Shown here: positions 12,051 to 23,714 of the stretch, piece by piece
How the letters are laid out: each line of letters opens with the position of its first letter
Position numbering within the stretch: the first letter of the stretch is position 1
Source: Parascedosporium putredinis
Lineage: Eukaryota; Ascomycota; Sordariomycetes; Microascales; Microascaceae
Direction of reading: 5' to 3'
Assembly: GCA_949357655.1 (NCBI GenBank)
Contig: CASHTG010000018.1
Coordinates: 1,488,001 to 1,552,000, forward strand
DNA length: 64,000 nt
Position numbers and translations under genes: made by a program
Notes under the pieces: generated by a model
Databases searched by the model: none
Seen by the model: the letters and a program-made list of their open reading frames with translations, nothing else
Told to the model about the DNA's origin: nothing

Positions 12051-14175
12051 GTGTACATATTCGGGTGTTTAAAAGAAACAATATCCGGCCACATTTTATC
12101 TTCTTTGCATGTTCATTTATGCTCAGCCATACAAAACCAATCTTTTTCCCACCTTTCTTGTCATCTTTTTTGTTCATTTGTTCCAGAGACGTACGCGACG
12201 TGGTCGGCCGTTTTCATTCTTCTTTTTCTTGCACGTGGCGATATGACGCCGACTATACTATGAAAGAGGGCTCTACAGGGCTTATTCCTCACCCTTGGTG
12301 GCATCATCAGCAAACCGGGATGAGGTGGGCGAGGGGGTTGGAAACCAGGACAATAACAGGCCTCACCGGCCATTAAATTCACTCCCATCTCTTTTCCATT
12401 TTGGGTTTCGGAGGCAAGGGCGGGCTATCTACGGTGGACTAAGATGGCGGGTGACCCTGAGTAGTGCTGACATCTGCCAGGATAAAATTGGAAGAATTCC
12501 GTTTCGCCTAGGCGGATGTGGGGGAGGGTGGCGAGGGTACACTGGAGCCGGGACCTGGGACTCGCGTCCTTGATCGTCTGGTGCCTCCCGCTTCCCTCGA
12601 GGGACGATGTAGAGAAGACGAGAGAAACCTTTATTACATAAATAGTATTGAAAATACATGACCCTCGGTCCTTTTTTTCAAAAAGAAAAATGACGGCATC
12701 GCACAGCGCGCAAAGCTGAAGGGAGGTTGGGCGGCCCTGTCTACCCTCCTCCACCATAGCCGACTTGGAGAAGCTGGATGTGAAGGGGCTTCTTCCCTGG
12801 GATTGTTGCACGCTGGACCCGACGAGATGGTCGATCCCTTCCGTTTGCGGACCAGCTGCACGGGGTAAGACATGTGGATCTCGACACGTTCCGAGTGTTA
12901 AGTCCTTGCGCCCAATGGCGCCCGCCCGTCTGTCTTGGCCGGCGGCTACGGACTTTCTTGAGCAGTGCTAAAGAAAAAGATTGAGGAGGAACGCCAACCG
13001 GGCGGCGTGCGGTACGACGGCGGTTGGCGCCAAGACAGGCCTGCCGGTTATGCGATCGTGGGATTTTGACGGTTTCCGTCCCTTCTTCTTTTGTCTGGTC
13101 TTTTCCCTCAGCTTACATCTTTGCTTACTATATGACATCTTTGATAGATCCGTAGTCTATTATCCTAGGTACTGTTTTCGTTTTTAGGAGTTGGTCGCAA
13201 CTTTCTGATGCCCCACGCCGCCCCGCTGTTGTGCAAGGACACCAAGTGGTTGATGCCCTTTTGCTTGTCGCCTTTCTCGTTTGCCGACATAGAAAGGATG
13301 GCCGATATCCAGGCTTGGAAGCGTCTCATCTAACTCATCCCGTCTTGTTTGAGTGTGGGGAGGGGAGAGAGGGAAGTGTGTGCCGTGACAGGCGGAGGGC
13401 CCCTCTTGAGGAGGATGTTGGTTTTGGTTAAGTTCGAGAATAAGCCCGACTGGGCAGAGGGTTGAACTTGGGCTAGTATGACATCAGGAAGAGGGCTGTG
13501 GATTTATTACTAACGAAAGGAAAACAGTACCCTTTGCTTGTGTGAGCTATTCTACCGTTGGCTCGACGATCCACTTCACCATCGCGTTCAGCCCCTTCCA
13601 TGGTTGATTCTAGTCTTGTCTTGTTTGTTGTATATGGTAGCGCTTGGTCTCCTCTAACGCTCGACCATATGCCTCCTCCATATGCTTTATATTTGTGGAT
13701 AACCCACAGCTTGAACTCTTTGTTCTTCTTGGTTCCGGTCCCAGACTCCCCTTCACAAGGGCTATTCTTCCGTCGCTAAGCCTTCAATATTCCATTGTAT
13801 GACGTACGTCGCATTCGAGGTGTAGCGAATCCTCTTATCTGGGACCATGATAACGTCAGGAGGAATGCGCCTCGCCGAAGAGCTGGAGGCGGCTGCTGTC
13901 CTCAACGCCTTTCTCACCAGGCTGAGGTCGTACTCGAGATGGTAGCCGATGGAACTGGCCTGGGGCTTCCTGGCATTGCCAACGGGCTGCCGACTAAAGC
14001 GTAGTTCGGTCGGAGCTGGACCTGTAGTGAAGTCTACGCAACTGATGGACGAACTAATCGAGATGGCGGAATCTCTGTTCTCTGACGCGCTGAACGTGAT
14101 GGCGGGTCTGGCCTGCTCTGCACCTTGCGTCCTCGCTTGAGCGGTCAGTATGGTTGTCTGAGCACCGTCTGATTC
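12051..14175. other. Intergenic, NADPH oxidase 3' side
   Basis: 2.1 kb between the NADPH oxidase stop and the small minus-strand ORF. It must include the oxidase 3' UTR (T-rich just after the stop, 12090-12240). Several short ORFs occur but none is recognisable; I see nothing else. Confidence 0.5.
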
Positions 14176-14532
14176 CTAGCAAACGGCCTCGGGGCGACCT
14201 CCATTCTCCGCTGGCTCGGTTGATCCGGCTGCATCATCCCCATTTCCCATGTGCTCTGCAGCGCCCTTCTCCTGGGTGGTTTCGCCTCCGTTCTCCGGAG
14301 TCGCTGCGGTTCTGAGTCCGCCGCAGCCTTCGTTGCTCGTCGGGCATGCCCGGGGCGTTAGCCACATGGTGACCACGGGGCGCGTGCAGTGCTCGCAGTC
14401 CGAGGGGTGGGGTGGCGTCTTTAACTTCTCGATGGCGGCTGCGAGGGCGTAGATGTGCTCTTCGCAGCGCATCCAGTCAATGTGTCGCGAGAATCCGCAG
14501 TTGCCACACTTGGAAATGCTTTCGGTGCACAT
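14176..14532 (-). CDS. Small Cys-rich hypothetical protein
   Basis: A 118-residue ORF on the minus strand starting MCTESISKCGNCGF. Function not recognised. The N-terminal half has spaced Cys and His: CGNC, then RHIDWMRCEEH, then PPHPSDCEHC and a later pair CP...GCGG. This could bind zinc as two CxxC half-sites. The C-terminal half is Glu/Gly/Thr-rich and low complexity. It resembles a layout I associate with small uncharacterised Pezizomycotina proteins (CxxC, a WxxC-x2-H segment, P-rich linker, CxxC), but I cannot name a family. It lies between the convergent oxidase and NAT10 genes, 758 bases downstream of the NAT10 stop on the same strand. The orderly Cys spacing argues for coding; no intron or homopolymer break is needed. 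Confidence 0.45.
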   Translation of the reverse strand: MCTESISKCGNCGFSRHIDWMRCEEHIYALAAAIEKLKTPPHPSDCEHCTRPVVTMWLTPRACPTSNEGCGGLRTAATPENGGETTQEKGAAEHMGNGDDAAGSTEPAENGGRPEAVC

Positions 14533-15290
14533 GCTAGGCTGGATAGGCTACGCTTGAAGCTCTCTTGTTCAACGATGGGCCTTTGTAGGGTTGTTTAGAC
14601 GCGCTCCCAGCGAATCTCTTTTGAGTCGGTGGCTCCAAGATACGGGGGCGGACTGTGTTCGAGGTATCGGCGTGAGGGCTACTGTAGGAAGTTGACGATG
14701 ATAGATCTGGGTTGCTGGGCGTGGTGAGTAGGCTTGGGTGTTTCTTTGGGGAGGGGGGCAGCGCTTCTGATTCTTGCACTCTGGAGATAGTATTGGAGGA
14801 TAGGAGAGATGAGGGTGAGGAATGTGTCTCTACGCTAGGCCCCGGATGTGAGGTAAGAATAACTTTGAAGGATCGAGAGATGCAAGAGTGGATGGGCGGT
14901 CTCGCCTTCAGGTATATCGCGAACAAATTGTTGGAAACGAGAGTCGGGGTCGCGACGGCGGTAAAATTGTAGTGACAGTGGTGCGACGTCCCTGCCCATA
15001 TATAAGGGTGCACCAGGTGACTGACTCCTTCCCTCAAAAACACTTTGCGATCTCGTCCCAAAATTTACACGTGCTCTCAGCTTCAAACTCGCCCTGCCAT
15101 GTCCATAGTGCCGGCCTCAATCTCGCTGGGCCTGAAGTTCTGGGTAGTAAGGGACGCTGGAAAAGCATAGTGGTATTGTGTATACTAAACTTGCCTCGGC
15201 CTTGCACAGTTCTTCCCTTGACGCCGGCATGCAAGTGACTCTTGAAGACTATCAATACATGTCTTTTTATTTACTTCCTTTTGTCTCCGA
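14533..15290. other. Intergenic between Cys-rich ORF and NAT10 stop
   Basis: 758 bases. A minus-strand open frame at 14534-15061 is Ser/Pro-rich and has no recognisable domain; it may be leader DNA of the small ORF at 14532 or a mis-framed upstream exon. Nothing else is seen. Confidence 0.4.
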
Positions 15291-18200
15291 TCAGCTCATC
15301 TTGGCCTTCCTTCCGAGTTTGACCTTCTTCCTCTCCTTTTGGCCAATCTCTTTCTCGTAGATTTCTGCCGCGGTCGTCCCGGCCTTGCGTTTCGTCTTGC
15401 TCGACTTGACGCTAACTACAACGTTCCTTTTGCCGTGCTTCGCCGCGCTCAGAACCTGCTGTTCTGCCTCGTCCCATCCTGGAGCATCACCTTCAACCTC
15501 ATATCTGTTTGGGCATCATGCGTTAGTAGTGGGTTCTCGGAGAGAATAGAGGTGCGCGGGCGTGGGAGAGGAGACGTACTGATCAAGTGGAAGAGAGTCA
15601 ATGAGCTCGCGCTTCTTCTTTTCCATCTCGGTGAGCGCCGAGTTGTCTTGGAGGTCGTCTTCAAGAGAGGTCGCAAAGGGTTCGAAGCGCTCGTTGACCT
15701 CGTCATCGTGCGCTCCACTGGCGTTCTCACGGCTTATGCCAATGGCGGAGGGCTTGGGCATTTCTGCCTCCACGGCATTCTCTACCAAAGTGGCGAAATG
15801 GGTCGTAATTTTCCTGACGATCTTGTTGAACAATGGCAGAACTTGCTCGGGCTGGATTGTTAGGTCTTGCGCAATGACGTCTAGGTCCTTGCGCTGCAGG
15901 CCTATTGAAAGGAGGATACACTCTTGCACGCCAGTGAGCTTGATCTCGGCGCGGAGTCGGCCGCTGAAGTAGAGCATTGCTAATGTGGGGACGAGATCTA
16001 GAATCACGCGGTAGTCAAACATGTTCTTGGAATAGGAATCAAGCCTCTTGAGGTCGAAAGGCGTCATAAGCTCGTCGAGCTCCGTCTTCCGAAGCGGCTT
16101 GATCACCACCTTGTCTAGTTCCGCGCCGGCCTTGGTTGACTCGTCAAGGCTGAGCGCCGTACGCGTGTGGAATGTGCGGAAATCGTAGGAGAGGAGGGAC
16201 AGGAATCTGCGATGGAAGTCACGCGCGAATGCGCCTAGCCAGCTGCGGTCGCCACTGCTATCGAGGGGCCGAATCATGACACAAGTGTGCTCGCCCGTGA
16301 GCTCGTTTGGAGTCTGGCGAAGATAGACTGGTGCAAAGGTAGCCCTCTGCCAGAATTTATGTAGTTGCGGCGTGAGACCGTAGCTGACACCGACGTAATC
16401 GACGGCAGCGGGGCTCTTCTCCTCAAGCCTGGCAAACAAGGGGGCATCTTGTTGATATCGCGGACTTTGATATTGTCGTCGAGGAGTGACGCTTCGGCGA
16501 GCTCCTCGTCCGTGACCCGTGGGAAGGTATCCTCGGAGGTCATGGGCTCATCCTCGGACAGGCTGTTGAATTGGCGGTCATAGTAGTTGACGAGAAGCTC
16601 GAGGGCCTTAGATCCGTAACCCATGGAAACGTAGTCGGGATTTGTCGCTATCCTTACAACTCGAGCGCCGGAGAGAGAAGCGAATTCTTCATCCTGGAAT
16701 TGTTGGCTTACCAGCCACGGAATCAAATCTCCGGCGGGCCTTTGACCTCGACCGAGGCTGTTGAGCACACTTTGCCGGCTAATCTTTCCTTCTAGCGCAA
16801 CTTGGATTACGCAGAGAGGTTCGGGGAGCTTTTGGCTGTCTTCCGAGATGGGTGGTACAAGAACGAAAAGTTCGTGCGCCGGCGCATCACTCATTAGCTG
16901 AAGATCATTTGGCGAGTTCTTGTAGTGGCTAGCGACATAGAGAGCTATCATCTGTTGGAGGAACCTTTCGGAGACGGGGTGGAAAGAGAAGAGGGTATCG
17001 CGGTTGACACGGAGAAGCTGGCACTGGGTAGGATCGGGGCAGCCGTGGATGTTGTTCTTGGCTCGGGGAAGTGTAGCATCCAGGCAGAGGAGCCCGTTTA
17101 ACCACTTTTCCACACCATCGCCTTGTGCGTATCGAATCGGCTCGGAAAGGGTAATCTCCCTCAGTGACCGTCCACTCGCGGGCGCGGATTCGTTCTTAGC
17201 TGCTCTGCCCGTAGACCGATCGGCAATTTCCGTTTCTGGCGCGACGTTGGCGCTTTGTGAATGGGACTGCTCGCGCAGCTGCTTGATGAGTTTGAGCGAC
17301 AAAGATCGTCCGGTACCTTCATAGCCGTTGATGGTAGACGCCATGAACACGAGATAAGGCCCCATGAGTTTTCGGACAAGAGGCAGAGGGATGGCGGCGG
17401 CTTCATCAATGACGACCAACTCTGCCTGTCCAAGAACATGCGCATCCTGTGGCCTGATATACTGAATGGTTTGGCGATGTTGGCGGTGAATGTTGACACG
17501 AACGATGGCCTTGTTCCAGTCTTTGTTCGTTGACTGGATGATGGTGTAGTCGATATGGTCGGCATAGCCGAGGGCATCGAAGCCTTTGAAGACGAAGTCG
17601 AACAGAGTCTTCAAGTTCTCTGGCGAGGGGAGGTGATGAATATGTTGCTATATCCATGTGCTACCGCAGCTGCGACGGCGACACCCATGGCCGCGGATTT
17701 ACCTCGACCACGTCCGGCGGTCAAGGTGACTGTGTTTCTCAAAGTCTTCTCGGCAATGGCGTCAACAAATGTCAACAAGGCCTTGGCCTGATCTGTCGTA
17801 CGCGCCAGGCTAACGAGTGATCCGACGGGCTGGGTATCCTGCAAAGACTCCTTGAGCCCCTCGAGCTCCTTTTGCGCTGGGGTCTTCGCTTGATCGAGAT
17901 CGGGAGCCGGTAGTGCGCTCACTTCCTTTCCACCAGAGATGGGTAGGACGTTTAACTCGTCGTCTATGACAAGGCAAGACTTGCAGGCTCCGAGGGAGAG
18001 AATAAAGCGTTCGTTGAACCTTGCGACAACGTCGTCGTGGGCTTCAGTCCGGTACCGAGAGTGGACGTCCATGGAAAGAGTATAGAGTTGCTTTAAGCTG
18101 GTCATTCCCTTCAATAACAAGATCACCAAGCCTCCACCCTCCACGGTTTCTATGCATCGAGCGAGGATGTTGGGCGTGATTGCCTCAAAGTCTTGAAGAA

Positions 18201-18708
18201 TACACATGCCATATGTGTTACCTAGAATCTTCTCGGTTTCTTTGTAGTAGACGTATCGGATGTCGTGAAGGGATACGAAAAGCTCAAAGGGATCTTCGGA
18301 ATTGGCTTCGCGCATGCCTCGTTTAATCTCCTTCTTAATTTTGTTTTCTCGCTTCTTCCGATGACTGGATTTCAGATATTAGTCTTACACACACACAACG
18401 ACATGCAAGTGGTCTTGCGGACTGGCTATGCTTTGAGGACATACGAAGTGAAGCCGAGCAGTTTGCTCTTGTAGGCCCACAGAACGGATTTGTTCTGCCT
18501 CATGTCTTCGCGAGACATAAGATAATGTAGGTTCACAATGACGTCCTTTGATCGGTCGCCAACGACGACGAAGAAGCTACGCTTCTTCTCCTGGACGCCA
18601 TTGTGAATCAATGCGGGATACGCTGATCGCTGGAGGGATGTTAGCCATTGGAGGGGCATTGACGTGTTCAAGCGGTAGTAGGAGCACTTACACCGCCTTA
18701 CGAACCAT
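15291..18708 (-). CDS. KRE33: RNA cytidine acetyltransferase NAT10/Kre33
   Basis: ATP-dependent enzyme that makes N4-acetylcytidine in 18S rRNA and, with a Tan1-type adaptor, in tRNA-Ser/Leu; nucleolar and essential for 40S assembly in yeast. Exons (minus): 18692-18708, 18445-18629, 15580-18364, 15291-15504. Start MVRKAVDQR then NGVQEKKRSFFVVVGDR; after intron two HRKKR leads into DPFELFVSLHDIRYVYY. The helicase-like ATPase has the P-loop GRGRGKSAA near residue 285 and IDEAAAIPLPLVR. The GNAT part has an acetyl-CoA loop, SMGYGSKALELL, near residue 650. The C-terminus is Lys/Arg-rich and ends KAKMS. Three single-base losses: 18614-18616, 17627-17630 and 16440-16444 (all C on the coding strand). 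With them 3201+3 bases gives 1067 residues, normal for the family. Divergent from the myosin gene across 798 bases. Confidence 0.95.
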
Positions 18709-19506
18709 GATTGCGAGCGTAGTGAGGAGACGACGTTGGGTTCGAACTCTGAATCGTCGGCCACGAACTACGGTGATGGCACAAAGAGCAGCGCAGTTGG
18801 AGGATTTGGCGGGAGTGGGAATTTTTGGTTGGCAACTTTTTTCTTACTTTCTGCCAGGCGGTGAATGGGCTAGCTGGTAGTGGGGTGGACCTTGAAATGG
18901 GGCTGAGGTATACCAAGTACAAACAATGTACACATGTGGCTGAAGAGGGGGCTCCCATGTGGCGTGGTAGTGAGGAAAGCATCTGGCTCGCTTCAGATCT
19001 CAATGCCAGCCATTCGACATTATTTGGGTACCTGGAGGGGACCCTCAAACGTCGAGGTGTATCGGAAAAGACTCGGAACATTCGTCATCACCTGGCGCAG
19101 CGCAAGGTTCGGGCGTCCCGACTCAAGGCACCGACTTATTCCATTGCTACATACAGGTGTTCCAAGGAATAGGCACATTTGGGATGCAGTTCCCTCCGGA
19201 TAAGACTCGCTTTTCAATCCGTCGCAACCTCTGATGCAATCGCTTTTGGGTCTCAACGTCTGGATTCAATCCCTCCAACCTTCCCCCGCCCCTCCTCTTC
19301 ACCTCGTTTGTGTGCGCTAGTCCACGCTTCACTTCCTTCTCCTCCTTCCCCAATTTCTACATCTCTCTTCTTCCTTTCCTTTAAATCATCCCATCCTCAA
19401 TTCCCAGCCCGACGCCCCACAATACCGGCGCACCGCAACCCTCCACCTTTATTTTTCTCGAATCGCTCCTCACTGAAGGTTTGTGGTTGACACCTCTCTG
19501 CCCAAC
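18709..19506. promoter_or_regulatory. Shared divergent promoter region, NAT10 / class-I myosin
   Basis: 798 bases separate the NAT10 and myosin start codons, which point away from each other, so both promoters must lie here. The 200 bases before the myosin ATG are CT-rich (19260-19480), as in many fungal promoters. No specific factor site is assigned. Confidence 0.5.
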
Positions 19507-22500
19507 ATGGTGAGTGGCCCCCATCTCTTCTTCCCCCAACTCCGTCTCTCTGGGGGAACCCGCCGCCTAACTGTTTGCACACTTCGCCCTGCACTCCGCA
19601 TTCAAGGGTATATCCAGGCGACCTAAGGATAAAGCCGCTCGGCAGGGCCGTGGCGGTGACCAAGGCGGCGCCAGCGCGAGACCGAAGAAGGCGACGTTCG
19701 ACACAACCAAGAAAAAGGAGATTGGTGTATCAGACCTGACGCTCTTGAGCAAAGTGTCCAACGAGGCGATCAACGAGAACTTGAAGAAGCGATTCGAAGG
19801 CGGCGAGATCTACACCTATATCGGCCATGTGCTGGTTTCCGTCAACCCTTTTAGGGATCTTGGCATCTACACGGATCAGGTTCTTGAAAGCTACAAGGGA
19901 AAGAACCGTCTCGAAATGCCACCCCATGTCTTTGCCGTTGCCGAAGCTTCGTATTATAATATGAAGGCCTACAGTGATAACCAATGCGTCATCATTTCTG
20001 GAGAGTCTGGCGCCGGAAAGACGGAGGCTGCAAAGCGCATCATGCAATACATTGCGAATGTGTCTGGTGGTGGCTCTGGCGACATCCAGAAAATCAAGGA
20101 CATGGTGCTTGCCACTAATCCTTTATTAGAATCCTTTGGCAATGCCAAAACGCTGAGGAACAACAATTCGTCACGGTTTGGGAAATATCTTCAAATTCAC
20201 TTCAATGCCCAGGGCGAGCCCGTCGGTGCTGATATCACCAACTACCTCCTCGAGAAGTCGCGAGTCGTCGGCCAGATCACAAACGAGCGCAACTTCCACA
20301 TCTTTTACCAGTTCACCAAGGGCGCATCGGACAATTACAGGCAGCTTTTCGGTATCCAAAAGCCCGAGACCTACGTATACACGAGCCGATCCAAGTGTTT
20401 CGACGTCGACGGCATCGATGATCTCGCAGAATACCAAGACACGCTGAACGCCATGAAGATTATCGGTCTGGCGCAAGCAGAACAGGATGAGATCTTTCGC
20501 ATGCTCGCGGCTGTTCTGTGGGTCGGCAACATCCAGTTCCGCGAAGACGATAGCGGCTGGGCTGAGGTTACCGACAGGTCCGTGGTGGAATTCGTGGCTT
20601 ACCTGCTTGAGGTGACTCCGGAGCAGGTGATCAACGCCATCACTATCAGGATTTTGACCCCCAGAAATGGCGAGGTCATCGAGTCCCCGCAAACCCCGCT
20701 CAGGCACTTGCGACCCGAGATGCATTGGCCAAGGCCATTTACAACAACCTGTTCGACTGGATCGTCGAGCGCGTTAATAAATCACTCAAGGCCAAACAGG
20801 CAACGTCGAACACCATTGGTATTCTCGATATCTACGGCTTTGAGATTTTCGAGAAGAACAGCTTCGAGCAGCTTTGCATCAACTACGTCAATGAGAAACT
20901 TCAGCAAATCTTTATCCAGCTCACACTCAAAACTGAGCAAGAAGAGTACGCCAGGGAACAGATCCAGTGGACTCCCATCAAGTATTTCGATAACAAGGTT
21001 GTGTGCGACCTTATCGAGCAGATTCGACCTCCTGGCGTCTTCTCGGCGATGAAGGACGCGACCAAGACCGCCCATGCCGACCCTGCTGCGTGCGACAGGA
21101 CGTTCATGCAGAGCATCAACGGTATGAGCCACGCCCACTTGACCCTCGGCAGGGCAACTTCATCATCAAGCATTATGCCGGTGACGTGAGCTATACCGTT
21201 GACGGTATCACGGACAAGAACAAGGATCAGCTCCTCAAGGGTCTTCTCGGTCTCTTTGAGGCGAGCGGGAACCGCTTCGTCCATCAACTATTCCCCACCA
21301 GGTGGATCTCGATAACCGCAAGCAGCCGCCCTCTGCGGGTGACCGCATCCGAACTTCGGCGAATGCCCTCGTGGAGACCCTCATGAAGTGCCAGCCGTCG
21401 TATATCCGAACTATCAAACCCAATGAGAACAAATCGCCTACGGAATACAACGTCCCCAACGTCCTGCATCAAATCAAGTATCTTGGTCTGCAAGAAAATG
21501 TGCGCATTCGTCGAGCTGGTTTTGCGTACCGCCAATCGTTTGAGAAGTTTGTCGACCGGTTCTTCCTGCTGTCCCCTGCCACATCGTATGCCGGAGAATA
21601 TACTTGGCAAGGCTCCTACCAGGATGCCGTGAAGCAGATTTTCAAGGATACCAGCATTCCTAAAGAGGAGTGGCAAATGGGTACTACCAAAGCATTTGTC
21701 AAATCGCCCGAGACCTTGTTTGCCCTCGAACACATGCGAGATCGGTACTGGCACAACATGGCTACCCGTATCCAACGTATGTGGAGGGCCTACCTCGCCT
21801 ACCGTGCTGAGTCGGCCACGCGGATTCAGCGATTCTGGAGGAAGAAGCGGACGGGCGCCGAATACATCCAACTACGAGACCAGGGCCACAGAGTCCTGGG
21901 AAATCGCAAGGAGCGCCGCAGAATGAGCATACTTGGCTCAAGGCGATTCCTCGGAGACTACCTCGGTCTCAACGCTTCCGTTGGCCCAGGCTCCCAGGTC
22001 CGAAGTGCCATCAACCTTCCGACGAGTGAGAAGGCCGTATTCTCCTGCCGAGGAGAGATCCTGGAGGCCAAGTTCGGTCGATCTAGCAAGCCTAGCCCAC
22101 GCATCCTTATCGTGACCACGCGATCATTTTACATCATTGCCCAAGCCTTGGTGAATAATCAAGTCCAAATCTCTATTGAGCGCTCTATTCCTCTGGGGGC
22201 AATCAAATTTGTTGGTACATCTACTTGTCGAGACGACTGGTTTTCGTTGGGCGTGGGGTCCCCGCAAGAAGCCGACCCTCTTGTGAACTGTGTCCTCAAG
22301 ACCGAGTTGTTCACTCAGATGCAGCGCATGATGCCAGGTGGCTTCAACCTCAAGGTTGCGGAGGTTATCGAATACGCCAAGAAGCCGGGCAAGATGCAGA
22401 ATGTCAAGGTGATCAAGGACTCTCAAGTGCAAGTTGACTTTTACAAGAGTGGCGCCATCCACACGCAGCAAGGCGAGCCTGCCAACTCTATCTCGCGCCC

Positions 22501-23329
22501 TACGCCCAAGGGCAAGCCTGTCCCACCTCGCCCCATCACCCGTGGCAAGCTCATCAAGCCAGGCGGTCCCGGAGGTCGCCCCTCGAGGGTTACCGGGAAC
22601 CGTGCGCCGCAGCCCAGACCCGGCGCGAGCAGCTCTTCCCGGCCGGTGCCCCAACCGCCCGCAGCTGTCATGGCCTCCGCTGCTATCCCGAGCCACACTC
22701 GCCCTCAAGCCTCGCGCGTTGCCGCGGCGCCAGTGGCTGCCCCAACGCCCGCTTCGAGAATGCCCCCGCCACCTCCGCCGCCGGCGCCAGCAGCGAAGCC
22801 TAAGGTCATGGCCAAGGTCCTCTATGATTTCAGCTCAGAGAAGGCCAACGAGCTGGCAATTACCAAGGGAGAACTGATTGAGATTATCCAAAAGGAAAAT
22901 AATGGTAAGGCGATACTCCGATCCATGCTCTATACAATCGAATGACCCAAGATTATTGTTCTAATTAGTCGTTCTCTCTCTAGGTTGGTGGCTGGGTAAG
23001 AATGCTCGAGGACAAGCTTGGTGCCTTCGGCGTATGTTGAGGAACAGGTCGCTCCACCCCCGGCCCCGGCCCCCGCTCCCCGTGCGCCGCCTCCACCTCC
23101 GGGCGGCGCTAACGGAACCCGCAGCAAACCCACTCCGCCAGCACCCCCGGCCAAGCGTCCGGCTGCTGGCCGCAAGCCAGCCGGGCTCCAGGCGAGGGAC
23201 TCGGGCATGAGCCTGAATGGTGGTGCGGATAACTCGTCTACTCCCAATTTGGCGGGCAGTCTGGCAGATGCCCTCTTGGCGAGGAAGAATGCAATGCAAA
23301 AGGGCAAGGATGATGATGACGACTGGTAA
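19507..23329 (+). CDS. myoA: Class-I myosin (MyoA/Myo1)
   Basis: Actin motor at cortical patches, needed for endocytosis and tip growth; its tail also activates Arp2/3. Exon 1 is only the ATG (19507-19509); exon 2 is 19607-22904, exon 3 22984-23329. N-terminus MGISRRPKDKAARQGR, motor domain from about residue 38, P-loop GESGAGKT near 133-140, switch region NNNSSRFGK, DIYGFEIFEKNSFEQLCINY. Two IQ motifs (ATRIQRMWRAYLAYR, ATRIQRFWRKK), then the TH1 membrane-binding tail, a Pro/Ala-rich TH2 region, an SH3 domain (VLYDFSSEKANELAI to WVPSAYVEE) interrupted by intron 2, and an acidic end DDDDDW. Four single-base losses: 20685-20688, 21143-21145, 21298-21299 and 23020-23021. With them 3647+4 bases gives 1216 residues. 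The residue 16 before DALAK (TEDS site) is Glu. Confidence 0.96.
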
Positions 23330-23714
23330 AGGACTCGGAAAAGTTTGTGTCTTGTGGAGTATAGATGTGCGATGGTCTTTTGACTTGGGAGGAGCGACTG
23401 ATTTTTTATTTTTATTTTTTTATATTTTTGCTTCACTCTTACATTTCCTTGCCTTGACCTCCTTTGTGCCCCGCGCCCACATCTTCCTCAGCCTTCTTCG
23501 CGTGTCCGAGAATGGACGCTCCTTATCTATTATTCAAGCAGCATTAGTTAGGTATGCACTCTGCATGGTGGCTCTTTTGAATATGACATTGATGCCGTAA
23601 TCTGTTCTTTTCCTTTCTGGGTAGTTGAGTCCATGATTGAAATGATCGTGAAGTCGTGATATTATTCTATTCTGTATGTCCGTATATCCAGAGTGGCTCC
23701 CATTGTGGTCTTCA
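23330..23714. other. Convergent 3' region, myosin / Pfa4
   Basis: 385 bases between two stop codons on opposite strands. T-rich around 23400-23440 (poly(A)-signal-like context for myosin). No gene. Confidence 0.5.

Noticed and set aside
14534..15061. 175-codon Ser/Pro-rich minus-strand open frame
   Set aside because: No domain and low complexity; may be leader or mis-framed sequence, so not called as a gene.
18735..18755. B-box-like GGTTCGAACTC upstream of NAT10
   Set aside because: Flanks do not form a T-arm stem and no A box or acceptor stem is present; it lies in the NAT10 promoter.
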